NCBI RefSeq assembly: GCF_021018895.1
Contig: NC_079377.1
Span: 21,244,001-21,308,000, forward strand
DNA from: Seriola aureovittata
Taxonomy: Eukaryota > Chordata > Actinopteri > Carangiformes > Carangidae
Direction: 5' to 3'
Length of the DNA stretch: 64,000 nucleotides
This document shows positions 1 through 12,352 of the stretch, in pieces. How positions within the stretch are numbered: position 1 is the first letter of the stretch; each line of letters begins with the position of its first letter. The position numbers and the translations under genes were made by a program. Under the pieces are notes generated by a model. The model was not told the origin of the DNA. It made no database searches and saw only the letters and a program-made list of their open reading frames with translations.

Positions 1-1030
1 GCAAATTAAATTTGGGACTATTCACACATATCTTACTCTGCACTGTAACCACACTGTAATTTTTATTGTCCTCTTTGAGATATTTTATTCATGTTTAGCT
101 TATTCTTATTTTCGTTTCACTCTTTTTTATGTATTTATGTTTTATATCGCCTCATGTTTTTATTATGTTTTGTCTTAATTGCTTCGCCCCCGTCACAATT
201 TTGAGCTCACAAATCTCACAAATATGCAGAAGTAAAAAAGGTAGGTAAAGCTCCGCAGGGTCAATAGATTTGTAAAGAGTCATAATTTGCATAAATAAAT
301 TAGCAAATATTAAAAAGCAAAATAATGCCTCACACATCCTGACACATCTAAAACAGCTTTCTAATACTTTCCTAATTTTTCTCTCATCGTCTTGCTTCTG
401 ACACCAGCAAGTTCTGTTGGTTTTAAAACTTTGTCTTATTCAAAGTTTGCGTGATCATTTCTAGTTTATGAAACTTTCCTGAACCCACTGTACGGTCCCG
501 TCAAAACAATTCAAATCTATTGTAAACCCATGTTGAAAAGGTGGCAGTTTTGTTTTTTTGGGGGGGGTTTTTTGGTTTCTTTTGGAGGGGGTTGTTTTCT
601 ACTCTTTAAACATTTACGTTCTGAGCATACATCTGACAAAAGTGATATTCCATCTGAGATTATACTATACTGTGGGTCTGCGCTGGCAGCACAAACAGGA
701 TTCTGCGGCCAGGACGCCAAGAAGCGGGGAAATATTAAACAAAGGAGGAGAGAGCAGACGCTGAAAAATACCTGCTGGCCCAATACTGAGGCTCCATATG
801 CCCAGCTCTACCCTGACTGCTGGCTGACTGCTGGCTGGCCAGCCCGTATGCCCACTCTCTCAGGCCTGAACACACACCTACACACACAAATACACAGCCA
901 GACAGAGACATACACACACACACATACACACATGCAACACACGCTTCACTGGGGACAAGCCAGCAAGAGTAATCCTGGCCTACTTTTCTGCCCGGAGCGT
1001 ACTGCAGCACCGTCTACACACACTAGTGCT
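1..1030. other. Intergenic, no gene seen
   Basis: AT-rich up to about 500. A G- and T-rich stretch follows near 550-600, then an imperfect CA repeat at about 870-945. A 177-codon open frame at 530-1063 is low complexity, spans the CA repeat and resembles no protein. Confidence 0.7.
868..945. repeat. Imperfect CA repeat
   Basis: ACAC units broken by TACA, AAAT and GACAG. Short and degenerate. Confidence 0.7.
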
Positions 1031-1400
1031 ACAGAGGAGGGAGAGGAGGTGCAGGAGGGGTGAATGAAGAATGAGAGGAGATGGAGGGGAAGTTAGAAAG
1101 AGGTTGGAAGGGTGAAGGAAGATGGAGAGAGTGGTTGGAAATTGGAAGGAGTGATGGAAAGGAAAGGAATGACCAGAGAGAGAGGGGGGATTTGTAGTAT
1201 CGGTCTCTAGTTTCTAGAGGGGGTGGCAGTGGTGAGGGGCAATTAAAGAGGATGAGATAATGACAGAATGTACCAGAAAGGGAGGGATGTGAGAAGGTGG
1301 GGAATTAAGCTGTATGACAGAAAGAAGGAAAAATGACAGGAGGACATTGGAAGAATGAGAGGGACCGACAGAAACAGGGTTGGAGAGAGTCAGTGGATCC
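1030..1400 (+). repeat. Purine-rich tract
   Basis: About 370 bases dominated by A and G on the plus strand (GGAGG, GGAAGG, GAGAGA units) with few pyrimidines. It lies just before the G24 run and contains no reading frame of interest. Confidence 0.75.
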
Positions 1401-1442
1401 TAATAGAAACCAGTGCAACAGCGGAGTCTCCTGCCAGACAAA

Positions 1443-1466
1443 GGGGGGGGGGGGGGGGGGGGGGGG
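1443..1466 (+). repeat. G24 homopolymer
   Basis: Twenty-four consecutive G, able to form G-quadruplexes and prone to sequencing length error. Confidence 0.9.
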
Positions 1467-2885
1467 ACGCTGGCTGCTCTTTTCCAAATAAGCGCATTAG
1501 TTAGTGCCACTTCCTCTTGCAGGGAGTTCCTGCTGCATGTTCTGAAAAGCCCAAAACCGCACCAGGGAATATTTTCACTCGGCTCCCATTGACAGGATGA
1601 AAAATGATACCTGGAATATGTAAACAAATGATTACATCACACACGACCACCGTGAACGCATACATGCCTATTTCTTATTACCTCAGAACATGAATCAGGA
1701 CAGAAAATAATAAAGCAGTCATATTTATTTATTTGCATGCAGGGTATACTGTATGTTTGTAAATAAACTGATAATTCATATATTCAGGCAGAGGTGATTC
1801 ATGTATGGCGCAGCCCTCCAGGAAGTACGGGTGCCTTAGTTGTTGTTTGCTTTGACTCAGGGTGTAATTACTGTGTGTATCCAGAGACTGTACGAAATAA
1901 TTTAATGAATCATGTTCCTATACATCTGTGGTCTTCTGTTTCCTGAATCCAAATTAGCTGCCATGGCAAGTCGCATGTTATTACACGGAATGAAAAAAGA
2001 TGTTTTATATATCAAATGAACTGGGATTTGTCGTGAAATATATAATCATTATTAAGCTTGTACCTAAGATCAAGGACAAAAGGGCGGGGACAACATACAG
2101 TGAATTACATGCAGTATCAATCTGAAATGTCACACATCTATTCTGGAGTAAAAAATAATGTACCTTGTGTTGTTTTTGTTTTTGTATGTTTCTACATACA
2201 ATGCATGCTGTATACAGAGGGCACAACTCCACCACACACTATGGTCTCTAAAAGGCTCACCTCTCTGACACAAAAACTCTTAACATCATGAGCGAGGCTC
2301 AGATATATGACTCTACAACTTGTCACCATGCAAGAATGTTAATGAAAATTCGGCTCAACTCCACATTGTTCTGTGCCAACTTTTCTTTTAATCTGATGCC
2401 AACACATTATAAATGATGTGGTCGGCGTTAGGGAAACCCTGGTTATGGCAAATAAACTACGGTTAAGGTCTGATTGGGGTAAAAACACCTGGCCAGTGTC
2501 AAGGAGAGACTGTGACTGCGGTTAATATTAGACAAACAATGACTGAAGGTCTGTGATTCAATGCAAACTCCAGCCTCTGGTGCAGAATACAATCAGGCCA
2601 GTCTGACAAAAGAGCGGTTAATTATCTGCATCCTGCTTATTCCTCTGTTCCTACAGTACACAAGTGATATAATGAGGACTCCTGCTGTATGAATCACTGA
2701 TACTGCGCTCTTAAACCAGACAGAGGTGTCTGATTACATTTCTGTCAGCGGGGAGCACGAAAATGTCCTGAGCAACCCCAAGGCCTTTCTACCGTGCAGA
2801 AGAGGGAAAAATATGGATTGCAGGAGAAGGGGGAAGGGTATTTAAAGGGTCAGGTCAAATACACACACTGCCTCTGAACACACAG

Positions 2886-2889
<4 letters not shown>
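1467..2889. other. Intergenic, no gene seen
   Basis: Mixed AT-rich spacer without convincing coding potential or recognised repeat. Confidence 0.6.

Positions 2890-2951
<62 letters not shown>
2890..2951. repeat. CA microsatellite
   Basis: (CA)n of about 62 bases with one AAAC interruption near 2936. Confidence 0.97.
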
Positions 2952-2952
<1 letters not shown>

Positions 2953-5058
2953 AGGTCGTCCCATTGCTCCCATCGCTCTCACTGATGAAAGGTGTGTCTC
3001 TGCTCATGGGTCGTTTGTTGCGGGCATCTCCATGGACGGCTCATTGGAGAGTGCAAGGACCCCTTCATCTTTCACCATGACAGGTCTCGGACACTGGGCC
3101 CCCGTGACAGACGACCCATAATTCACTGGAGGGGGAGTGGAGCTAATGGCCTTGACTCCGGGCCTTGGTAATGATCACGTCCAGATTTCCAGTGTCACAC
3201 ACTGATGTCAGACTCCACCCACAAAAGCAGGTTGTTGTCAGTGTGTGTGGATGAGACACAGGGAGATCCCTCCCTAACCACAGCTACTGTACATTAAAAA
3301 ACAGCTAACACTTCTTGATTTGGTCAGTTACATTTTAAAGGGTCTTCACTCAGAGCTACACTGAAGGTCCGGGCGTGCTACACTGGATGCACCACAGCTC
3401 TGTCACAGTTCATCTCACTACAAGCCTCCAGTGTTCAAAGGGCCTTTGTTTTTGTGTCCTACAAGCATCACTTCTGACATGCGAGCTGTACATGAGACGG
3501 TCCGGTGGACACTGAGGGTTAAAGAGCTGTAAACCAACCTGAAAGAATCTCAGTGGTCTGTTTTTCACTGGAGATTTTTAGTATCACGTGACAGTCAAAA
3601 TGCTGTTTCTGTGTCTCCCACTCTGTCACTGAAACATCACCATGTTTGGCATGAAAATGTAAAATGCTGATTATCACAGACAAATACTTGGTATAAGCAA
3701 CGCCTGTTTCATAAGAGGGAAAAAGATGGCTGTATGTGCTGCAAAGCCACTGCAGAGGAACCAGACCTTTCTTCTCAATGCTGTGGTGTTTCTGAACTTC
3801 AATTCCCACAGAAAACTTGCCAATCAGTTTCCACTGTAAGGATGTCTTTTCAGTTTTCTGAGATTGACATATGGTAAGGCAGGCCTAATCTCTTCAGCCA
3901 AGGCACCTGTTGTTCATGTCAGATCTATTATTTATTTCTCAACAAAAATCTTGCTGATGTCACAGTATTTTACCAGGGAAAGACAAAAACTTATGGGAAT
4001 AGAAAATATAAAGGCTACTGTGAATTATATATATTGCCAGAGCAACTACTGTGTCAGATCAACAACCCGAAGTGTTTAAAAGTGCCAGAAATTATCTGTA
4101 TATTTGTATACATCTTTGTTTTTGTGCTTCTTTGTCATGATGTCTTCACTGAGGATTCTCTGATTCTTTTCTCTGCTGTGAACTCAGTATAAAGTGGCAG
4201 GAGTTGGTCATATCAAAAGGCTACAGGTGGGGAGAGACTGATGGCTACTTTGCTACATCTCATAAATACTCAAATGTCCTTGATATCGCCATATTGTACA
4301 TGGTATGGATTAGTTTAATCAAGAAACAACCAAAGACAAGCAGCCATTTTAATATGAATCCCACATATTTGTGTAGGATTCAAGGAGAGTTTGATTCAAG
4401 GTACAAAGTAACTATAGTTATCCCTTCTGGGAAATTGCAATTAACTAAGAAATAAAGATATCACAATAATACAGTAATCTGATCTCCACAAGCACTCGCA
4501 TGCAATTGCTCCCTATACAGTCATCCCTGAAATGCATTCAGCTCACTTCCTATAAGCACAGGACACAACTACAGCATGTACCTACTTCAGAGTATAGAGC
4601 AGCGCTGAGTTCATGGGGACCAACAGTCAAAGCTACATACAGCACCATGTTCCTGCACATGTAGTCGTTTCAAATTCAGACTATAAACTCTCTCTCTACC
4701 AATTTTCCTGTCATCCTGCACTGTGTAATGAAGCAGAAACCCCTTAAAAATCATCTTTAACGAAGGGTTTTGAAGCGACTTTGAGTGTTAAAATGAAATT
4801 CAACAAGATGTTCCCCCGTCCTTTCGTATCCACCTACATGCAAAGATCTAATGACTCCCCGCGGTTGTCTGCGCTGTGTAAGTTTGACGTGCCTTGTCTT
4901 CACATGTAACTGTATCCCTTCGGGCGACGAGGGCCTACCCAGCAGCTTCTCATCACTCGGTGGAGAACACGCTAACTATGATTAGTAATAGCGCCACTGA
5001 TTTGCACTGAGTAGCAAACACTTGCTCCAATCCTCCACGCTCAACTAAAACATGTCAG

Positions 5059-5061
<3 letters not shown>
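2952..5061. other. Intergenic, no gene seen
   Basis: Unique-looking spacer. The short open frames at 3519-3809 (minus), 3864-4079 and 4204-4455 (plus) show no protein family signature and no good splice sites. Confidence 0.6.

Positions 5062-5088
<27 letters not shown>
5062..5088 (+). repeat. T27 homopolymer
   Basis: Twenty-seven consecutive T. No retroelement body is recognisable next to it. Confidence 0.95.
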
Positions 5089-5092
<4 letters not shown>

Positions 5093-5572
5093 GGCACATT
5101 TCACATTCAGCGAGAGATCAGGGTCTATTAGGACGTTTGTGATTGCGCTGAGTATGAGTGCTGACAAGAAAGTGAGGGCTCCCTGTGCCAGACAGCGTGG
5201 GATTTGGTCTCTCACAATTTAACTACAGAGACGAGTTCAGAGGAAATAATATCATATTGACCTCATGAAAAACTGAGCAGTTAAGTACTTTTGTCTCTTC
5301 AAAGCCCACTGAGACTCACCTCGTGGTATCAACCCACACAATCTCCAGAAATAATCATCCAATACTAATCACAGAATCACATAGGCAAAGGATGTAATTA
5401 TAATTTTTTTTCTTTTTCTACCACTGTAAAACCTTTAGGGGTGTGACACAATAACCTTTCATATGCCGAACGCCTCATTTGGAATTGAAAATGAGATGGA
5501 AGGACATTATAAAAAGATGAATAAAGAAGGGTGGGGAGGAGTTGCGGGGGCCATGAAAACTGAACTCTTGCT

Positions 5573-5592
5573 TATGAATATGCATATTCATA
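5573..5592. promoter_or_regulatory. Perfect 20-bp palindrome with POU-type half sites
   Basis: TATGAATATGCATATTCATA equals its own reverse complement. It contains ATGAATATGCAT, which resembles the palindromic recognition element bound by dimers of POU-family factors. The setting is non-coding and fairly rich in unique sequence (5460-5880). Confidence 0.5.
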
Positions 5593-5931
5593 TTTGGACC
5601 CTGGTCGGTGTGAAAAACAATGGGGACTCCGAAGTTTGCTGGCCCCTCTGAGTGTATTCAGCTCCGTCCCATACAAAGACACAAATTTTCCGCTGAGGCC
5701 TTGTCAGGGATGGCGTGGAGGGAAGCTCAAGCACCCCTGAGTGTCCCTGAATCAGGCAGACAGGAAGTGGTCCTGCGAGAACCCCCAGTCCCCACAGCGA
5801 TTCCCATGAATTCCCACAATTCCACTGGCCCGTTGGTTGGTTACTTATTCAACGATGCGCCACCGTGCTCCCCTTGAACGCAGTCATAAAGGGACAAGAG
5901 GGGGGTGAAGAGCGAGACGGAGAGAGACGGG

Positions 5932-5948
5932 AAAAAAAAAAAAAAAAA
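5932..5948 (+). repeat. A17 homopolymer
   Basis: Run of 17 A after a GA-rich stretch (5890-5931). Confidence 0.9.
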
Positions 5949-6289
5949 TCATATTTCATTCACCGTCACAACATGACCCAGATAACAGTAGATTGCCCTT
6001 TTTAGTCAGGACAAAATTGCCTTTGTGTCCAAAGTTACATGAGCTAAAGAGAAACAAAAAGCCAAACGAAAAGAGGGTGCTTCAAAGGTTAATCCGTTAC
6101 AAGCGAGATCAGAGCGTCCCTTCTTTAAGGAACAGAAGAAAATCTATGTCTTTTCTCTTTCCCTCCTTTCTCTTTTATGTCTGGCCATAAAGAGCGGGTT
6201 TTATGTACACTCGAATGGCTGAGGCTCACAGAACATGCATGCGAATGAGAGGGAACCACAGGGGACCGATATATCTTTCCAAAATATAT

Positions 6290-6510
6290 GCACATGGAGA
6301 GACAGTGAGGAAGGGAGAAAGACAGAAAAGGGAAAGATATAAAGACAGAGATAAAGAGAGATGAGAAAGTAAGCAAGATGGTGAAGAGAAAGATGCAGAG
6401 AATGAAAAGGGAGGGTTGAAAGAAGGTTATGATGGAGAGAGGAAGAGACAGAGGAAGAGAGACGGTCTGGAGGAAAAAAAAAAAAACTGGAAGAAAAGCA
6501 GTCTGGTGCC
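6290..6510 (+). repeat. Purine-rich tract
   Basis: Over 200 bases of GAGA, GAAAG and AGGAAG units on the plus strand, including a short A-run at about 6474-6486. The minus-strand open frames here are Ser/Phe/Leu-rich translations of the tract and not genes. Confidence 0.75.
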
Positions 6511-7328
6511 TTAATCGCAAAATCAGAGCTGAAGGAGCGAGGCAGGCATGCAGTCATCATAACGGATCCCATCTGAGAATGCTATTACAGGCCTGGCTCT
6601 GGTTGTGGCTAATGCTACTGGGCTTACAGCACAAGCACTGAAGCTTTCTATCTCAGCCATGACCTGCATTTAGTACCTGCTGAAAAACTGTGCCTGCTTA
6701 ATATCAGAGCATTCATCGATCCCCGGGCTGCGATGGTGTTGCATTGCAAATGAAACTGCTTGTGTATTCTATAACTACATGCTCTGAATGTGACAAAAGT
6801 ATGAAAACAGTCAGGATCTGATATAAGTACAAAGGTCAGATGTTTTGATTGTGCTATAAAACCTGGCTTGCAACTAGTTTATACAACGATATCCAAAAAC
6901 CAGGGTATCATGCTCAAGTTGGGAACATTGTGCAATAGAAATGCTTTTATATTCGAATAGAGCATCCCAATCACATATTTACAGTTTAGGTTTGTCGAAC
7001 ATACGCCAACTCACCTGCAGGATTGGGGGGAGGGAGTGATGGATAGAGGGAAAAGGAAGGAGGTATGAAGCGAGGGGGAGGAAGGAGAGATGCTAGAGGG
7101 AGGCAGGAGTCTGGAGTTAAATATTAATCCGTGGTGATTCATCTGCCGTGGAAGCCTCCAGGCTCCTTCTGCACACTGCCAGCTGTTGGCCCCTGTCTCT
7201 TGGCCCTGGACCTGGATGTGAAAGGCTGGGCGGCTGCCCAGAGTGCCCAGGCATGAGCAGCCTTGGCTGGGGGAAAGGCAGCGCAGGCCAGGGCAGGTGG
7301 TGGATGTGGCCAGGATGACAGTGTGTGA

Positions 7329-7330
<2 letters not shown>

Positions 7331-7362
<32 letters not shown>
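7331..7362. repeat. GT microsatellite
   Basis: (GT)16, pure. Confidence 0.97.
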
Positions 7363-7365
<3 letters not shown>

Positions 7366-10200
7366 GGGGTATTAAACATACTGTATAACCACAACTCTAA
7401 AGCCTAGCAATCTAGCGCCAGAGTCATCACACCAAGTCACACCCACAGAGGGCAATGAGGCTTGACATTGTCAGGGTGAGAGGTACAGAGATGCTTTAGA
7501 GGTTCAAGGATGAGGGGGTGGAGGGATGGAGGGGAAGATGGAGGCAGGGAAGCTGAGGGAGGAGGTGGGGCAAACTGAGTGATGTGCAGGTTAAGCTTTT
7601 GTGTTTCTGTGCCAAAATATCAGGTATTAAAGTAGCAACCAACAATAACTTTGCAAAACAGTATCAATTTGGCTGCTTTGAATATCTAATTGAGTGATTC
7701 AGCCTACACTCAGTTCATTAAAGTCTTTCTAAATACTTTTCCAGAGAAAAATCCTGTGGTGCACAAGATTGGGTGCATTTAACATTTCATGGTATTTACA
7801 AAGCAGCTTGTTTTGGAATGAAGGTAAGAAATGTACTTAGCACAAGCAGTGACATCTATATTTAGTGAAGAGAAACCTGCAGAATCTATCTTTAACAGAA
7901 AATCTAAGGAAAATATGCTAAACCACAGTGCTACCCATACGAAACAAAACACCCAAGCAACGAGCACAAAAACTAACATACCTTGATATTTTCATTCATG
8001 TACCCGAACACACCGGATTAAAAGCAGTTATAGTAATTACGTACAGTTTAGAGTTTAACAGTAAATCAAATATAATACAGCACATGTGCACTTAACCCCC
8101 GCGTTTCGTATTCACGCTCATTCACTTGATCTCGGGCATCCATCTTGTTTGAACATGTGACCTGGCGTGTCAGTGGCAGGGAGAGGCAGCCAGACAAGTC
8201 TCACACAGCTGCTGCTCTGGCCATCGCTCAAAAGCTAATGTACCTTGGTTGATTCCCCTACTCCAAGAAAACCAGTCTCCCCACTGGAAGAAGAAAAACG
8301 AGGGTACGAGGAAGCGAGAAGGGTGTTGTAGGTGCCAGCAAAGAGGAACCCAAGGTTGCATGAAGCACACAAAACTTTCACAACATGTCGTGAACTGAGC
8401 AGTTACTGGAACACGTATTAAATGTGGACACGAGAAATGTGAAGACCGTAAATTCACTAATGTGACAAACAGACAACGGACAACTCCAGTGATTTAGCTA
8501 ATAGAAGCTAAAGTAGCTAAAGCAAAGAACTGAAAATTATAACCTCACTTTTCAGAAGTTGGGAGTTAAGAAGCAAAGAACTGTGATTGGTCAGCTCGGG
8601 CTGCCAGTGTTTTCCGATGCTGGTGTATGTTGTGGAGAGTGAAGACAAAATCAAGCGAGTTGAAGAAAGGCTCAGTTATCTGCTCCTTCTCAGTGACGCA
8701 CATCTAACAGATCCATCTCCTCTGTAAACCCTCTGCTGTCTGATCACCGCTCTCTATCACGACGAATGAAAGAAGATAAACACGGCTGTTTGTATGGCAG
8801 CAGTCTCCTCTTCACTCAAATAAGACCAGGTGAAGTTACCTGGATGTGACTCCAGGTCAACGAGGAAATCTGTGTACGCTAACTGTAAATCAGTCCCGTT
8901 TCCTCCCTGCATCAAGTATAAACATAGCTGTATAGTATGTTATAAGCACATGGTACAGTACTTGACTGTAGGCACAACTTTGAAGACTTGCTTAATTTAA
9001 GTAAATGTGTGAAACCCAGACATTTAAGATTTGAACTCAAGTTTGATTTTACAAAAAGGTAGCTTATGAATTCAATGGGTTTCAGAGATGCCTGCTATAG
9101 AGCCTTTACATCGTACAGACATGGAAGTACATAATGACCGTAGGATCACAATGGAAAAAGATTATGCAATCACAATCCTTTCCCACAGAACAACAACAGA
9201 GCTGAATGCTGGGCAATAATAGGGTTTGCAAACTGTTACCACTCAGGTTCACAGGGAAAGTAGAGAAAAAGGAGAGAACAGTAGGATGCAGTCAGTCTGT
9301 GATGAAGATACTCACAGGGTAGACTGTAACTACAAAGAAACAAGAATCAAAACGAGGTGTTTCTCGCTGTTTCTCGGCAGGTGTCCCCAGAGCTCACTGA
9401 GCCTTGCCTCAAACTACACTGTTTGACTTGTTTCACTGCTCACTTTAAACCAGAGAAGAAAGAGGAGGGATATGTTAGCGTCAAATGAAAAAGAGAAATC
9501 TTCCTGAACCGCTACCGGAGCCAACAGGACGCCATAAAGGCTCGAGGAGTCTTCTCAGTTTTCCCCATTTGTATTTTGCCTCCTCCTCGTTTTCTCTGTT
9601 TTCTCCCCTATAAAGAGTTTCACTCCGGGATGACTCATTCTCCATCTGAGAGAGGTAAAAATAGCTTTACAAAATACTGTAACTGCCAACATGAAAGTGT
9701 AACTCTAAGGAGTATGAGTCAACATTCGCAACCTTTATCTAAAGAACACATTTTTGAAGATCAAACTACCTGCATTTTTGAAATATGGAGTCATAAATTT
9801 TTTAGGGCTAAAGTAGCTTTTTGGAATTACTTATGTCACGTCCTCTGTGGGTCTAGCCTGTACATCTCCATGCCCAAATTGAAGGCATTTTGATATTTCT
9901 TCAGTAGAAACTCGTGGGAAAAAGACTAAAGACTGTACATTTTTGCCTGCTGTTGCTTTGCAACGGCTTGTTAGCACACACAGAATTCCTCACTGAAACC
10001 AAGGAACACAGCTGAGCCCATTAACACCCTGCACGCCTCCATCCTCTCTGTCCATGTTTGACATCACACAGCTCTTTAAGAATACATTACATCTTCAAAA
10101 CCCCTCTTTCACAATCTGTGTCCATGTCTGATGCCCACCCACTCTTGCGGTACCTTATCACGGGGCAAAGGCTACAGAGGAGGAGGGTTACTACAGCATC
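7363..10200. other. Intergenic, no gene seen
   Basis: A GA-rich patch lies at about 7500-7570. The remainder is unique-looking spacer. The open frames at 7779-7979 and 8170-8457 (minus) and 9226-9426 and 9576-9893 (plus) are unrecognised and lack supporting signals. Confidence 0.6.
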
Positions 10201-10439
10201 TTTGGGAAAGAGAGAAAAAATTTGAGAGGAGAAGAAAGAGAAAACGCTGGGTCATGAATTATAGAGCAGATCACTTTCGTCTGGGTCCAGGGAGGGAAAG
10301 AGAGAGACCATGAGAGAGGGAGATTCACCCTCTATTCTTCCATGCCCCGTCTGGTACGTGGGAAGCCACTGGGGAGAGCAATTTATGGCCAATTGAAGCG
10401 GCAGCAACATCTCTCGGAAGGCAACGAGTGGATCCATAG

Positions 10440-10580
10440 CAACGATCCTAGCGGGGCATATTAATCCCCTGCTTTATGTAGTGCTAAGTGTACAATAGTA
10501 ATCAGGATTGGAGCAGGCCCCACTGATCATTAAGGGAAAAGGCTATATAAAGAATTCATAATGGGATTAGCCCACGGCGA
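10440..10580. promoter_or_regulatory. Enhancer-like unique patch A
   Basis: Low-repeat sequence with several homeodomain-type cores (CATATTAATC, GTAATCAGGATT, GATCATTAAG, GGGATTAG) between two purine-rich tracts. It has the look of a conserved non-coding element. Conservation cannot be seen from one genome. Confidence 0.3.
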
Positions 10581-10690
10581 ATGGAGAAAGAGAGAGAGAG
10601 ACAAGAGAGTGTGGGGGTAGATGTCTGGAGGACGAGGACAGGCAGGAATGGGCAGAGGGAGGGCGGGCAGGAGGATGCAGGGAGGGAGGG
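10580..10690 (+). repeat. Purine-rich tract
   Basis: GAGAGA and GGGAGGG units on the plus strand. A similar tract lies at about 10200-10315. Confidence 0.7.
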
Positions 10691-10694
10691 GTGG

Positions 10695-10800
10695 CACGAT
10701 GCTGGAATTAAATCACCCATCAAATTGCAAGGAGGAATTTTAATTTACAGGTTAATGTCGTATTGTGTGACTAATCACAGCCAACCGTTTCAATGAACCA
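10695..10800. promoter_or_regulatory. Enhancer-like unique patch B
   Basis: Contains GGAATTAAATCA, TTTTAATTTACAGG and GTGTGACTAATCACAG, which are homeodomain-type and MEIS/PBX-like cores in unique sequence. Function is inferred from composition only. Confidence 0.3.
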
Positions 10801-11090
10801 GTAGAAAATCGGGGAAATCAGAGGCTGCTGCAACAAAGTGGAAGTGCTGTGTGTAGTCGTTCCTGATGAAAATACACTGCGTTGAGTAAAAGTAATGTTT
10901 TCTGATGATCACAGGGGACTTTAACTATCCATTCAAAGCATGAGAGACCTGGCTTCAGCAGCAGAAGTTGCAGGAATCCACCTTTGTTTTAGTGGCCACA
11001 GGGGAAAAGTGGGAACTACATTCACACTTGCATAAAATTCAACATACGCTAATATACATTACAAAACTATAACATATCATAACGGACTGG
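10801..11090. other. Intergenic, nothing seen
   Basis: Unique-looking spacer without signals. Confidence 0.5.
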
Positions 11091-11094
11091 GTGA

Positions 11095-11525
11095 CATGTT
11101 AATGTAACTGTTATTTTATAGGGTTACTGTGTTAAGGATATTAAGTGCAGTTAAGGTAAAAATGGCTCATAATTGCAGATACTGAGTTTTACAGGTTGTC
11201 AGTGAATGTGTGTTATGCTTAGAGGCTGTGAAGCCTTGTCAGTTATCTCAACAACCTATGACAGTGATTGATGTGAGACAACGTACCTGTGATTGGCTGA
11301 TAGTGTGGGGGACAGGTTGTTGTTGTGCCTGTTAGTGGGGAAGCAGGAGCTAGTCTACGGCGGGAGTTGATGAAGTTGTGAATAGCGCTGATGACACGGT
11401 GAGAGCAGTTAAGGTTTGTTGTTTTGGCGTTGGCGACGGCCCACAGTAGCCTGTGTTAAGTGAACGAATAACGTAAAACAAGCTCAAGACCCGTAGCTTC
11501 ATTATTGAGGGACGCTACAACATAC
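11095..11525 (+). mobile_element. LTR-like fragment (uncertain)
   Basis: The segment from about 11095 starts TGTTAATG and ends near GACGCTACAACA, giving TG...CA ends. Its 3' part has a GAATAA-type sequence followed by a short GC-richer end, as in the R/U5 part of a solo LTR. No matching target-site duplication was found at these borders, so either the borders or the call may be wrong. Confidence 0.3.
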
Positions 11526-12129
11526 TGAATATGTTGACCTGAAACCACTACTGTACAGCCGTGACATCCCATCATTCAACACAAAAAAGATTTCACAAAT
11601 TATCGTCAGGCAAAAGTGTAGTACTTCAGTCAACGGAATTATGACGATCCATCAGACTCAACATTATTACTTCAAGCTATCATTAATAATGCACTACAGA
11701 AGATATAATTAATCCAATGCGAATATGTAATCAGGTTACTTTAATTACAATAAGAGACGTAGAAGTATAGTGTTGCTTTCATTATCTACCTGCAGCAATA
11801 CCTGAAATTATTTGTTCCTGTATTTGTTGCTCCTAAAACGTTCCAGTGTAATCAAACCAACTACAACATTTTTGTAAAGTTTCTGTGATGTGATTCATAG
11901 TGACAACAGACCTTTGTGAGCAAAATAGAGGAATATAAACAGTCAAGATTGCCATTACCACAAATGTTTCTTGTTTCTTTCTTGCATTATCTCCACAGTT
12001 GGAGTACCAGACTGTATCTGGAACTTCTGATTATGGTACAACGAACACCTGAACACCTAAAGGTTTCCTGTTCGTATTTGGCCTCATCCAGTAGCATACA
12101 CAGAAAAATCAAACTACAGTAGACGCCAC

Positions 12130-12352
12130 TAGATGCTTGCCTGACTGTGGAGGTAGTCCAGGCACGTCCAACAGGAAGGACACCCCAGGGCAGATCCAGA
12201 ACATGCTGAAGGGGTTGACATATTCCAGCCAGCATGGGGACGCCTCAGGATCCCCCAGGAGCAGCTGGACGTGGCTGGGAAAATGGATGCCTGGGCTAGA
12301 GTGTGTAGTGTGGTGCCACCGAGGATGGACGGATGGACGGATGGACAGACTT
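12130..12352 (+). mobile_element. 3' tail of an RTE-type (Rex3/Expander-like) LINE
   Basis: The GCACGTCCAACAGGAAGGAC, GGACGCCTCAGGATCCCCCA and AGCAGCTGGACGTGGCTGGG stretches match the end of the reverse-transcriptase frame and the 3' end of a very common teleost non-LTR retrotransposon, recalled from fish genomes. It ends in the usual GGAT/GGAC tandem units (about 12325-12350). It is 5'-truncated, has in-frame stops and is not active. The exact family name is from memory. Confidence 0.75.

Noticed and set aside
530..1063. 177-codon plus-strand open frame, the second longest in the window
   Set aside because: It starts in a G/T homopolymer-rich stretch, crosses an imperfect CA repeat (His-Thr runs) and ends in a purine tract. 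No domain, no splice sites.
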